58,057 nt of DNA from assembly GCA_017622845.1 (NCBI GenBank), contig JAGAQJ010000065.1:1-58057 (forward strand), read 5' to 3'. The notes under the pieces were generated by a model. That model did not search any database, had not been told where the DNA came from, and worked only from the letters and a program-made list of their open reading frames with translations. The position numbers and the translations under genes are program-made. The DNA comes from Lachnospiraceae bacterium. GTDB taxonomy: Bacteria; Bacillota; Clostridia; Lachnospirales; Lachnospiraceae. Below are positions 26,456 through 34,177 of the stretch, in pieces (positions within the stretch are counted from its first letter, which is position 1; each line of letters begins with the position of its first letter).

Positions 26456-28729
26456 TTATATTCCCCTCCTAAAAATTTTGTCACGCCATGAAGGCCGTGT
26501 GTTAGATGAAACCAGCGCCATGTTGGGAACCTGTAAATCATATACATATTCGCCGATCTGATGCTCTTCCATCGGTCTTGTGTTAAAATATTTTTCGATA
26601 TTCTGATAACCTGTCGGCACGAAAAATACCACATCAAAGCCTGCCAGATTGAGAAATGCCGCAAGAATCGAGTCCTCAAGTGAAATCATTTTCTCACCGG
26701 TATTAAAATAAATAAGCTTTGGATTCTTTTTCGTAAAGTCAAACTTCTGTATCAGTCTGACAATCTCCTTTGGCAGATTCAGAATCGTCGCGACAATCGT
26801 GTACTCCGTTCCGTTTTCAAAGGTTCCCCTGATTGTCTTCTGGTCAATCAGAAGCTGCAGCTTATCAAGAATATGCTCTTGTATTTCCTCCCTCAAAAAG
26901 CTGTAGGGATAGCTTTGGTGCTCCTTAATCTTTTTTTTCTGTACGCGTCCGTTCTTAAAAAATTCCGCTGCAAATGCTTTCATAGGATTAGGAGCGGCAG
27001 CGTCAATAAACGGAACTGCCTTCACTACAAATGTATCCTCTGTCATCAGCTCCTTTGCCGCGCTCCAGTACTTTGAAACAATGCCGTCCTTCACGCCTGA
27101 TACCTTGGCAAAAATAACAGGAAGCGTGACCACGCCATTCTCCGTGCTGAAATTGGGCCGGTACTTGAGTTCTTCTTTCCACAAAATCGGTATTTCCTCA
27201 TACATTGTCTGCAGGGTTATGGAGTCAGCCTTCGCATACTGCTGATTGCGGTAAATTCCGGTATCCTGATACATCAGTCCGTCAAGCTCCCGTTCCGCAT
27301 GGTACGCCGCTGTTCCCATATGCACATCAGAGCTTTGCTGCGGATATTTGCACAGCGCAAGAGACTCCGGAAATGTAATTTCATATAAAAGACTATCCTC
27401 AAGACGGCATTTTGTATTAAGGTTCGGATTTAACACAAGCACATCGACCGGAAGCCTTGCGAGAATTCGCAGGAACAACGTCTCATTCTCATTTGTGCAT
27501 GGTCCCATATGGATAAAGCAGCCGATATCTGGCATTTTCCAGTTGGAAAACAGCTCCTTCTGATACCGCTTTAACCAGCAGAGCATGTAAACCGCCTTGT
27601 TTGTCAGCTTATTCAGACTGCTGTCCGGCTCTTTTGCCTCCGCAAGCATGACATCAACAAATGCTTTCACCATTAGTCTTTGCAGTTCTATATTAGCAGT
27701 GTACTGAATATTGGCTGACAAGTCCATCAGCATCTCATCGTGCTTTTTGTAATTTCTGCGTTTCACAGCCGCGATTTCCTCCATCGTCGGCATTGGTATG
27801 GCTTCATCAACAATCACTACATGACGGCGGTTGCTCTTTAACTCAAGCTGAAACTGGTACAGCTCATTTACATAAGTAACCTTATCCTCCGCTCCATTGA
27901 TGCGGTAAAAACAATTGTAAAACAGCCCGGGGTCATTTCCCCTTGCTGTAATGCTTTTTTTGAAATCCGAAAATCCTTTTCCGTCTATCCATGCATTGGT
28001 ACAGTTCAGGATTTGCGGCTTTATTCCGTAGATTCTTTCCTGATTCACAGCGTTTTGGATTTCCGTGCGAATCCGCTTCAAATTAAAATCCTTTGGAAAT
28101 TCCTTCATATCAGGCAGCACCAGATTGTCTGACTTGCTGCTGCCGGCATCAAGGCTTAAATATTTTGCATCTCCCTGATACTGTAACAGTACCGCATCGC
28201 ATCCGGCTTTGGTCAGCACCGTCACCAACAACAGCTCATAACTGCTGATTTCTCCCTCATATAATATCTTGGGCAGCTTCTTTTCGCCGAGCTGATTGAC
28301 AATGCGCTCAAATTTATAATACAGCCAGCACATGAACTTAATATATGCGTTTTTGAGCATATTGTCATTCTTGCCTGATTTTCGCAGCATATCCAGCGTC
28401 TCATAAATAGCCCCTGCCACGTTCTCTCTCTGATAATCATTCATCCGCGGAAGCCACTTTTTGAGGCTCTGTGCGATAAACTGCCTGTTCATTTGAAAAT
28501 CCATTCCCATGATTTCCTCATAGTAAGCGAGATTTTTCTCATCGGGATTGGGTATCTTTCCTTCTATAATAACACCTGACAGCCTTGCTGCTTCATAATA
28601 TTTCTGTATAAACTGACCGATTTCCTCCGTGTACCCGTTAATCCGGTAAAAATATACACCCTGCTCCGGTCTTCTGTCCCGTTCCGTAAAAAAATCATTC
28701 AGATTTTTTATTTTAATATGCGTAAACAT
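26456..28729 (-). CDS. yceG: YceG-family Ter-associated protein
   Basis: 757 residues. It matches the YceG family encoded next to TelA in Bacillota stress operons (not the unrelated MltG/YceG lytic transglycosylase). Parts: YRINGYTEEIGQFIQKYYEAARLSG, YIKFMCWLYYKFERIVNQLG, LVTVLTKAGCDAVLLQYQGDAKYL, a middle FYRINGAEDKVTYVNELYQF, a second half with LARLPVDVLVLNPNLN and a C-terminal SILAAFLNLAGFDVVFFVPTGYQNIE repeating the same fold pattern. No membrane segment. First gene of the operon yceG-telA-terD-terD-terD-pump; AAGGAGTAAC precedes the start. Function unknown. Confidence 0.88.
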   Translation of the reverse strand: MFTHIKIKNLNDFFTERDRRPEQGVYFYRINGYTEEIGQFIQKYYEAARLSGVIIEGKIPNPDEKNLAYYEEIMGMDFQMNRQFIAQSLKKWLPRMNDYQRENVAGAIYETLDMLRKSGKNDNMLKNAYIKFMCWLYYKFERIVNQLGEKKLPKILYEGEISSYELLLVTVLTKAGCDAVLLQYQGDAKYLSLDAGSSKSDNLVLPDMKEFPKDFNLKRIRTEIQNAVNQERIYGIKPQILNCTNAWIDGKGFSDFKKSITARGNDPGLFYNCFYRINGAEDKVTYVNELYQFQLELKSNRRHVVIVDEAIPMPTMEEIAAVKRRNYKKHDEMLMDLSANIQYTANIELQRLMVKAFVDVMLAEAKEPDSSLNKLTNKAVYMLCWLKRYQKELFSNWKMPDIGCFIHMGPCTNENETLFLRILARLPVDVLVLNPNLNTKCRLEDSLLYEITFPESLALCKYPQQSSDVHMGTAAYHAERELDGLMYQDTGIYRNQQYAKADSITLQTMYEEIPILWKEELKYRPNFSTENGVVTLPVIFAKVSGVKDGIVSKYWSAAKELMTEDTFVVKAVPFIDAAAPNPMKAFAAEFFKNGRVQKKKIKEHQSYPYSFLREEIQEHILDKLQLLIDQKTIRGTFENGTEYTIVATILNLPKEIVRLIQKFDFTKKNPKLIYFNTGEKMISLEDSILAAFLNLAGFDVVFFVPTGYQNIEKYFNTRPMEEHQIGEYVYDLQVPNMALVSSNTRPSWRDKIFRRGI

Positions 28730-28755
28730 GTTACTCCTTCAATCATACCGTTCAA

Positions 28756-28776
28756 TTCAGGAAATGTTCCCCTGAA
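28756..28776 (-). promoter_or_regulatory. Inverted repeat in yceG leader
   Basis: TTCAGG and CCTGAA bracket an inner GGAA/TTCC pair about 60 bases after the proposed transcript start. Possible RNA hairpin or operator. Confidence 0.35.
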
Positions 28777-28833
28777 AGACTCAGGCTGCGATACGTGGCT
28801 TTGATACCGCGAAAAGGTTTTACATGAGATAAA

Positions 28834-28862
28834 ATTATACTACATTGACATAACAGATTCAA
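28834..28862 (-). promoter_or_regulatory. Promoter of the yceG-telA-terD operon
   Basis: TTGAAT (28857-28862), 17 bp, TATAAT (28834-28839) on the minus strand, about 105 bp before the yceG start. Confidence 0.7.
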
Positions 28863-28925
28863 CAGGCATAGAACATATTTTTGGTTTTTAATACATTTTT
28901 AATCTCATTTTAATAAAACATTTTC

Positions 28926-30425
28926 TCATTCAAAGCCCTTAATAAACATATTTATAAATTCATAGCCGACAGCCAGATTAATATTCTGTCCGTCGTCAAA
29001 TCCTGCCGTGCTGATTCCGATAACCTCCCCGTACATATTCAGAACCGCTCCGCCGGAGCTTCCATGGGAAATCGGTGCGGTAAACTGTATCATACCCACG
29101 TGGTCAATGCTTCGGAAGCCTGATATGATGCCGTCGGATACCGAGTTAAAAAGCCCTAAGGGACTGCCGATAGCAACAACCTTCTGACCTCTGACAAGCT
29201 TTTGCGCTCCTTTGTATACGGGAAGCGGATTTAGTGACCTGTCAATTCTTATCATCGCAAGATCAAGCACTTGATTATACTTAATCATTTCATCTGTCCG
29301 ATAACTGTTTTCATCGTCCTCAATCTTCACCGTATAGAATTTTCCGCCGCAGGCAACATGGCTGTTGGTAAGAATATACCCTTTTCTTCCTATCATAATT
29401 CCCGAGCCGGAGCCTATTGGTTTTCCGGTGCTGTCGTGTATGGTTATCATCACAACAGAGGACGCAAGCAGCGCAAGCTGCTCAAAGCTTTTTTCTGTCC
29501 GGGGCGCCCTCTGTGATGTGTGCGGCGGCATCTGTACCGAAACCGCAGCAGACGGCAGAGGGCTGTTTTGCAGTGCTGCCGCATTGGGCTGTGTCTGTTT
29601 TTTGGCAGGTCTTTCGGGAATGACCATTCTGATACTGCCCGAATTGCTGCCAACGCCTGATTCTGCCGGCTGATACATCGTATTCACCGCAATGGCAGGC
29701 TGCTGTGCTTCTTCTATAGAAAATGCAGGTGAAAAAGCAGGAATCTCCACGTCGCCATAACTGCCAAGCACCAGCTCCGAAGAAAGCTCTTTTAATGATG
29801 CACTCAGCGCAATATCCGCTTTGCTCTGAAGCAGGAGGACATCCGCCCCCACAAGTGTGAGCAGATAATAAAATAAATATTCCTGCTCTTTCGTGATATT
29901 ATGTACTGCCAGCTTGATGCTGCTTTTTTCACTCCACTGCTGCCCTGCAAAAAGGTCATTCACAGCAAGGTCAAACCAGTACAGAAGCTTTACTGCAAAA
30001 TTTTTTTCAATCGTCTCAGACACGCCGGGTTTTGCCAGCCTGTACTGCCCAAGCGTCTCTGCAAGCGCTCTTCCAAGCGCCTCCGGCAGTCCCGTGCTCT
30101 GCACGGTCATTTTTGTATCCACACGTTTTCTCTGACAGTCGAGCCACTTCTGAAAGCATCCGGCATAATAATCTGCCTCCTGCGCTGTCGGCATCGGGGG
30201 AGGCGTACTGATTCTTTTATATACTGTTCTTCCCTCACGCATCTGCTGAAGCATGGTGCGGTCAAGCTTTAGAATTTCCTCCGTATAGCCTGTGCTGATG
30301 CCAAGCGCACGCACAAAATATACGGTTCTGCGGTTTTGGCTGAGTACGCCTCTTATCTTCCCAAACGCTTCTATTGAATGAATGCTCATCGCATTATGCA
30401 TATATCTGATAATCTCTTGTTTCAT
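28926..30425 (-). CDS. Fusion of YceG-like domain and trypsin-like serine protease
   Basis: 499 residues. Residues about 70-230 align with the N-terminal half of the neighbouring YceG (compare LLYWFDLAVNDLFAGQ and LLTLVGADVLLLQSKADIAL with the YceG blocks). A Pro/Gln-rich linker (about 235-315) follows. Residues 315-499 are an HtrA-like trypsin fold with a complete triad: H356 in ILTNSHVACGG, D388 in VLDLAMIRID, S457 in HGSSGGAVLN. No PDZ domain, signal peptide or membrane anchor, so the protease is cytoplasmic. It has its own promoter. Cleavage of Ter components or of stress-damaged proteins is possible (inference). Confidence 0.88.
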   Translation of the reverse strand: MKQEIIRYMHNAMSIHSIEAFGKIRGVLSQNRRTVYFVRALGISTGYTEEILKLDRTMLQQMREGRTVYKRISTPPPMPTAQEADYYAGCFQKWLDCQRKRVDTKMTVQSTGLPEALGRALAETLGQYRLAKPGVSETIEKNFAVKLLYWFDLAVNDLFAGQQWSEKSSIKLAVHNITKEQEYLFYYLLTLVGADVLLLQSKADIALSASLKELSSELVLGSYGDVEIPAFSPAFSIEEAQQPAIAVNTMYQPAESGVGSNSGSIRMVIPERPAKKQTQPNAAALQNSPLPSAAVSVQMPPHTSQRAPRTEKSFEQLALLASSVVMITIHDSTGKPIGSGSGIMIGRKGYILTNSHVACGGKFYTVKIEDDENSYRTDEMIKYNQVLDLAMIRIDRSLNPLPVYKGAQKLVRGQKVVAIGSPLGLFNSVSDGIISGFRSIDHVGMIQFTAPISHGSSGGAVLNMYGEVIGISTAGFDDGQNINLAVGYEFINMFIKGFE

Positions 30426-30469
30426 AATTAGGTTCCATTTCCCTTTAAACGTTCATAGTAAAGCCTATT

Positions 30470-30498
30470 ATCATATTCTCTTTCTAAACAACTGTCTA
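30470..30498 (-). promoter_or_regulatory. Promoter of the YceG-protease fusion gene
   Basis: TAGACA (30493-30498), 17 bp, TATGAT (30470-30475) on the minus strand: one mismatch in each box. Confidence 0.7.
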
Positions 30499-30596
30499 CC
30501 CTGTAATATCCAAAATATATAAACAATATTTTATTTGATTTTAACACATATTTATTTATTTCGCTACCATTTCATGAAAATGTGTGTTATTATTAG

Positions 30597-30706
30597 TAAC
30601 AGTTCCGCCTTTTATGCATTCCTATCCGGACGAAAACGGCAGATTGTATCCCTTCCGCTGACATTTTCTTATGGGTGATTCGATACATCAGCGAAAATCC
30701 GCACGG
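30597..30706. repeat. Intergenic repeat, family 1, copy B (truncated)
   Basis: Starts with TAACAGTTCCGCC and TTTATGCATTCCTATCCGGA as in full copies, then jumps to the TTATGGGTGATTCGATA module found in copy A and stops without a right end. It forms the leader of the C-C bond lyase gene and creates a spurious GTG-initiated extension of that frame. Confidence 0.65.
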
Positions 30707-30758
30707 ACATGCATTTAAGACGAAACGCGTCTATGGAGTTACAATCAGGAGCATTATT

Positions 30759-31724
30759 ATGAATCAATCGTTACTTTACTATAGCGTCGGCGCACTGCTG
30801 TACTGCCCTGCCAACAACGAGACTGTCGCCGATTCCATCATCAATCAGAAATTCGGAACGAAATATTCTCTCGCTCTTTGCCTTGAGGATACGATACCGG
30901 ACGGCTGCGTTGCAGAAGCAGAAGGAAAATTGATGGCTGCCATGCAGCGTTTGTCCGCGTCCTGCGCACAGCGTGATTTTTATCTTCCTAAAATTTTTAT
31001 ACGCGTAAGAAACGCACAGCAGATTACAAGGCTTTACAAAGCGCTCGGCAAAAATGCAGACCTTGTCACAGGCTTTATCCTTCCTAAATTTTCCCTGGAA
31101 AATGCAGATGCCTACATACAGGAGATTATCAGGGTCAATGAAATCTCCGGTCAGCCTGTCTACACTATGCCTATCTATGAAAGTCCAAGCATTATCGACC
31201 TTCGAAACCGGTATGACATCTTATATACTTTAAAAGAGAAGCTTACAGCGGTTGAAGACAAGGTATTAAATATCAGAGTCGGCGGAAATGACCTGTGTCA
31301 TGCGTTTGGTTTCCGGCGCCACGACGATGAATCCATTCATCAGCTCCGTCCCGTTGCAAACATCTTCTCTGATATCATAACAATATATGGCATGGACTAT
31401 GTGATATCGGGGCCGGTGTGGGAATACTACCGCAGTGCAAACTGGGAGCAGGGACTCAGAAAGGAAATCGCTGATGATATGCTCTGCGGCTTTGTCGGCA
31501 AAACAGTTATCCACCCTGCGCAGATTCATATTGTAAATGAAGCCTGCAAGGTTTCCCAAAAAGATTATGATGATGCCTGTGCGGTTCTTCACTGGGACAG
31601 CCAGTCACATTCCTTAGTATCTGCAAGCGCCGGCAGGGAACGCATGAATGAATATAAAACGCATTCCAACTGGGCGCAGCGCACTTTGCTTATGGCTGAA
31701 AGCTTTGGAATCAGGGAAGCTTAG
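30759..31724 (+). CDS. Ter-associated C-C bond lyase (HpcH/CitE-like)
   Basis: 321 residues from the ATG at 30759 (AGGAGC upstream, MNQSLLYYSVGALLYCPANN); a frame 28 residues longer is only repeat DNA. A TIM-barrel lyase of the HpcH/HpaI/CitE type: LALCLEDTIPDGCVAEAE, KIFIRVRNAQQ, GFILPKFSLENA, TMPIYESPSII, VLNIRVGGNDLCHAFGFRR, GFVGKTVIHPAQIHIVNEA. The acidic metal ligands of the family are present in the CLEDTIPD region. It matches the lyase of the proposed Ter nucleoside-like pathway. Convergent with the phosphoribosyltransferase gene, 34 bp apart. Confidence 0.85.
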   Translation: MNQSLLYYSVGALLYCPANNETVADSIINQKFGTKYSLALCLEDTIPDGCVAEAEGKLMAAMQRLSASCAQRDFYLPKIFIRVRNAQQITRLYKALGKNADLVTGFILPKFSLENADAYIQEIIRVNEISGQPVYTMPIYESPSIIDLRNRYDILYTLKEKLTAVEDKVLNIRVGGNDLCHAFGFRRHDDESIHQLRPVANIFSDIITIYGMDYVISGPVWEYYRSANWEQGLRKEIADDMLCGFVGKTVIHPAQIHIVNEACKVSQKDYDDACAVLHWDSQSHSLVSASAGRERMNEYKTHSNWAQRTLLMAESFGIREA

Positions 31725-31758
31725 CATCAGTGCACATCACGCCAGCATGCAATGCGTA

Positions 31759-32808
31759 TCATGCTTCTGCCATTTTTTTGATGATGCCGCAGCACTTATA
31801 ATGCTTGAGCGGATAATACTCTATGGGGACATTTTTTTCTTCAGCAAGTCTCACGATATGTCCAAGTTCCGGATTCTCCTTGTACCGTTCATCAATCAAT
31901 ACCTTCCATGGAATCCGCCGCAGAAGCACACGCGTTGTCTCTCCGATTCCCGGCTTGATGAGGTTGATGTCCTTTATGCCAAATCTCTCTGCGAGCATTC
32001 TCACCTCATCAGCTCCACAGCCTTGTACTGCCTTTTCCGGCACAGTGCTATCAAGCACAAAGCACCGTTCTATCGATTCGATAAATTCATATGACAAATC
32101 GGAGTCTGCAAGCTCTCCGTAAAAGACTGCTCCATGAAAATCGTCAGGACCTATGATATCGTCCCGTAAAAAGGTTCTGCTGACAAGCCCGGAAACAGTG
32201 CAGTTCAGGCAGGAGCTTGGAATCAGGATATCCTCATGCGTGCCGCAAAGCGCTGTCACATTGGCAGGGTCCGCTGCCACGGCAATATCCGGGGACACGC
32301 CCTCATAAGCTTTCAAATCCTTTTTGAGCTCCTCCAATATCGCACCCTTCCCAATCCAGCCGTCAACAAAAAGAAGCCGCTGCGGCGCATACCGTTCAAG
32401 CAGATATTTCATCGCGTTGTTATCAATTCCTCTTCCTTTGATGATAGATATGGAATAATGCGGCACGTCAGCCCCATATTTGAATCGGATATAATGCTTT
32501 ATCAAAATTCCTATCGGGATGCCTGCCCTTGCCAAAGATACGAGCACAACATCGTTCCCTCTGGTTTCCACAATCTTATCACAAAGCCGTCCGACAGCAA
32601 GAGCCGTCGGTCCGGAATACTTCCTGAGCGCCTCTTGGTAAACCTCCATATATTTCTCTGTCGGCACATATTCAATCGGAAGCATCTCACTGTAATGCTT
32701 TCCTGCCTGTATCAGCCGTTCGCGTTCCTCCGTAGGCTGCGGCTTTACAAGTCCTGTGATATCCTTTAGAAGAAGTGTGACATCATTTTCTTTATATGAA
32801 CTTCTCAT
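31759..32808 (-). CDS. Ter-associated phosphoribosyltransferase-like protein (PRTase_1/StiP) with PELOTA-like C-terminus
   Basis: 349 residues from the ATG at 32808, behind GGAAGGAAAACAAT. The N-terminal two-thirds match the family annotated as cysteine protease StiP or PRTase_1: SEMLPIEYVPTEKYMEVYQEAL, LARAGIPIGILIKHYI, YSISIIKGRGID, QRLLFVDGWIGKGAILEELK (phosphoribosyltransferase-like loop), SSCLNCTVSGLVSRTFLRDD. Residues about 265-349 form a small PELOTA-type RNA-binding-like domain (INLIKPGIGETTRVLLRRIPWKVLID). Whether it is a transferase or protease is unsettled; the Ter context favours the former. Confidence 0.85.
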   Translation of the reverse strand: MRSSYKENDVTLLLKDITGLVKPQPTEERERLIQAGKHYSEMLPIEYVPTEKYMEVYQEALRKYSGPTALAVGRLCDKIVETRGNDVVLVSLARAGIPIGILIKHYIRFKYGADVPHYSISIIKGRGIDNNAMKYLLERYAPQRLLFVDGWIGKGAILEELKKDLKAYEGVSPDIAVAADPANVTALCGTHEDILIPSSCLNCTVSGLVSRTFLRDDIIGPDDFHGAVFYGELADSDLSYEFIESIERCFVLDSTVPEKAVQGCGADEVRMLAERFGIKDINLIKPGIGETTRVLLRRIPWKVLIDERYKENPELGHIVRLAEEKNVPIEYYPLKHYKCCGIIKKMAEA

Positions 32809-32895
32809 ATTGTTTTCCTTCCTGTTATTCATTGCAAGCATTGAGCTTCTAATACGCAGCAGATGAAAGCCGTAAGCCGGAATACAATGTCTGCA

Positions 32896-34065
32896 TTATG
32901 GAGTAACCACAATGATATGCTCATTTCTGCTTAGCTTCAGTGCATTCATCAGAGAAGCAAGCCCGTCCTGCGCTGGTTCCTGTGCGTCTGTAATAATGAC
33001 AACTGTGTCATATTTTTTCAAATCATAGATATACGTTGTCCGTTCCCTGTCATAGAGGCTTTTCAGTTCATATCTTGTGTGAAGCGGATAATCCTCCTCC
33101 ATGCTCACTGCAATGGGGCTTCTGGTCGTGGCATGGAAACGCACCTTCTTCCCCTGTGCTTCCAGTCTGTCTGCCGTAAAAAGCGCAGGATACATCAATT
33201 CCTCTGTTCCAAGTACAAGCAGCGTATCGGATTTATCCAAATCAACCTGATTTACGATATTTTGATACAGATTTTCACAGAAGGCAGCATAGTCAGCCGA
33301 ATGAACAAGGCGTCTTGCATTCATAAAACCTTTTATTTTTATATGCCTTTCATTCCAGTCTGTCTCTCCTGACATTTGCATATCTGTGCATAATTTCCCA
33401 TCCTCCGAATACAGCGGCGTCTCCGCATGTTCTCTTACCTCTGTACACACAACGTATTTCCCGTCTCCCTTATATGCCTCTGCAATATTCGTGTAATCCG
33501 CATGATTTGTCTTCACGAGCCAGAACAAATCAATTTCCTTGTCCTTGTACGTCTCCAGCGCATTCCCGTCCATACCATTTAATAAGGAAGCAACTCCAAA
33601 TTGAACCTGATTCGGATATTGCTTTTCCAATATATGAATGATATTTAAGATGGTATTTCCCGTGGTGACTTCATCTTCAATAAAAACAACGCGGTCTGTC
33701 TCTCCTATCACATTTTCGATATCATTTTTTACAAGCTTCTGCTCTGTAGCATGACTATGCTCCTCCGAAAAGTACAAAAACTCCACACCGGGAATCAGTT
33801 CTCTTGTTGTCTGCATGTAATCTGCCCCAAGCTCCACGGCAACTGCCGCGCCGATAGCTGTCGCTGTCTCCGCAAACCCTATCAGCAGAAGCCTTTCGCC
33901 GGAATATCTGTCTCGCAGGACATCTGCAAGCGCCCGAAACATCGCAAACGCCTCATGAGGTTTTACCGGAATATGCTTACCCTGAAGCCGATTTACGACG
34001 AGATATTTTCTTTTATTGTTATTTTCTCTTTTTGCAATTCTTACTAAATCCTGTTCACAATACAT
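32896..34065 (-). CDS. Ter-associated phosphoribosyltransferase (PRTase_2) with TRSP C-terminus
   Basis: 389 residues. Residues about 20-210 are an orotate-phosphoribosyltransferase-like domain with LLLIGFAETATAIGAAVA and the PRPP loop VVFIEDEVTTGNTILN. Residues about 245-389 resemble the TRSP domain linked to it in Ter loci (DTLLVLGTEELMYPALFTADRLE, VRFHATTRSPIAV, YDTVVIITDAQEP). Cytoplasmic. Ribosome site AAAGGAAAG. Upstream of and probably co-transcribed with the PRTase_1/PELOTA gene (87-bp gap). Predicted to attach a base to a phosphoribosyl group in an unknown Ter metabolite (established proposal, unproven here). Confidence 0.87.
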   Translation of the reverse strand: MYCEQDLVRIAKRENNNKRKYLVVNRLQGKHIPVKPHEAFAMFRALADVLRDRYSGERLLLIGFAETATAIGAAVAVELGADYMQTTRELIPGVEFLYFSEEHSHATEQKLVKNDIENVIGETDRVVFIEDEVTTGNTILNIIHILEKQYPNQVQFGVASLLNGMDGNALETYKDKEIDLFWLVKTNHADYTNIAEAYKGDGKYVVCTEVREHAETPLYSEDGKLCTDMQMSGETDWNERHIKIKGFMNARRLVHSADYAAFCENLYQNIVNQVDLDKSDTLLVLGTEELMYPALFTADRLEAQGKKVRFHATTRSPIAVSMEEDYPLHTRYELKSLYDRERTTYIYDLKKYDTVVIITDAQEPAQDGLASLMNALKLSRNEHIIVVTP

Positions 34066-34104
34066 TGCAAACTTTCCTTTCCATTTTAGCCAGGCAGGCT
34101 TTTA

Positions 34105-34138
34105 CCCGTGCGCCGGGCACCCGTCAGCTCTGCTGACA
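34105..34138. repeat. Short repeat CGGGCACCCGTCAGCTCTGC, copy 1
   Basis: A 34-bp segment nearly identical to 49265-49298; contains the GTCAGCTCTGCTGAC palindrome. Function unknown. Confidence 0.5.
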
Positions 34139-34173
34139 CAAAAAATCGGGACAGACCGCTGCTGTCCCGATTT
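34136..34173 (-). terminator. Terminator of first DUF5722 gene
   Basis: AAATCGGGACAG and CTGTCCCGATTT form a perfect 12-bp stem; TTTTT follows on the minus strand. Confidence 0.85.
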
Positions 34174-34177
34174 GATT

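Noticed and set aside
26455-26679. 75-residue N-terminal extension of TelA
   Set aside because: It overlaps the yceG gene in another frame; the ATG at 26454 has a strong ribosome site and matches the family start.
26456-28729. Lytic transglycosylase MltG, sometimes also called YceG
   Set aside because: The sequence lacks an N-terminal membrane anchor and the MltG catalytic region; it matches the other YceG family linked to TelA.
30675-30758. Extended N-terminus of the C-C bond lyase from a GTG
   Set aside because: The extra 28 residues are translated repeat-element DNA, and a well-placed ribosome site precedes the ATG at 30759.
31759-32808. Firm assignment as a cysteine protease StiP
   Set aside because: The loop and gene context fit the phosphoribosyltransferase interpretation better and I see no convincing protease triad, so the call is left as transferase-like.
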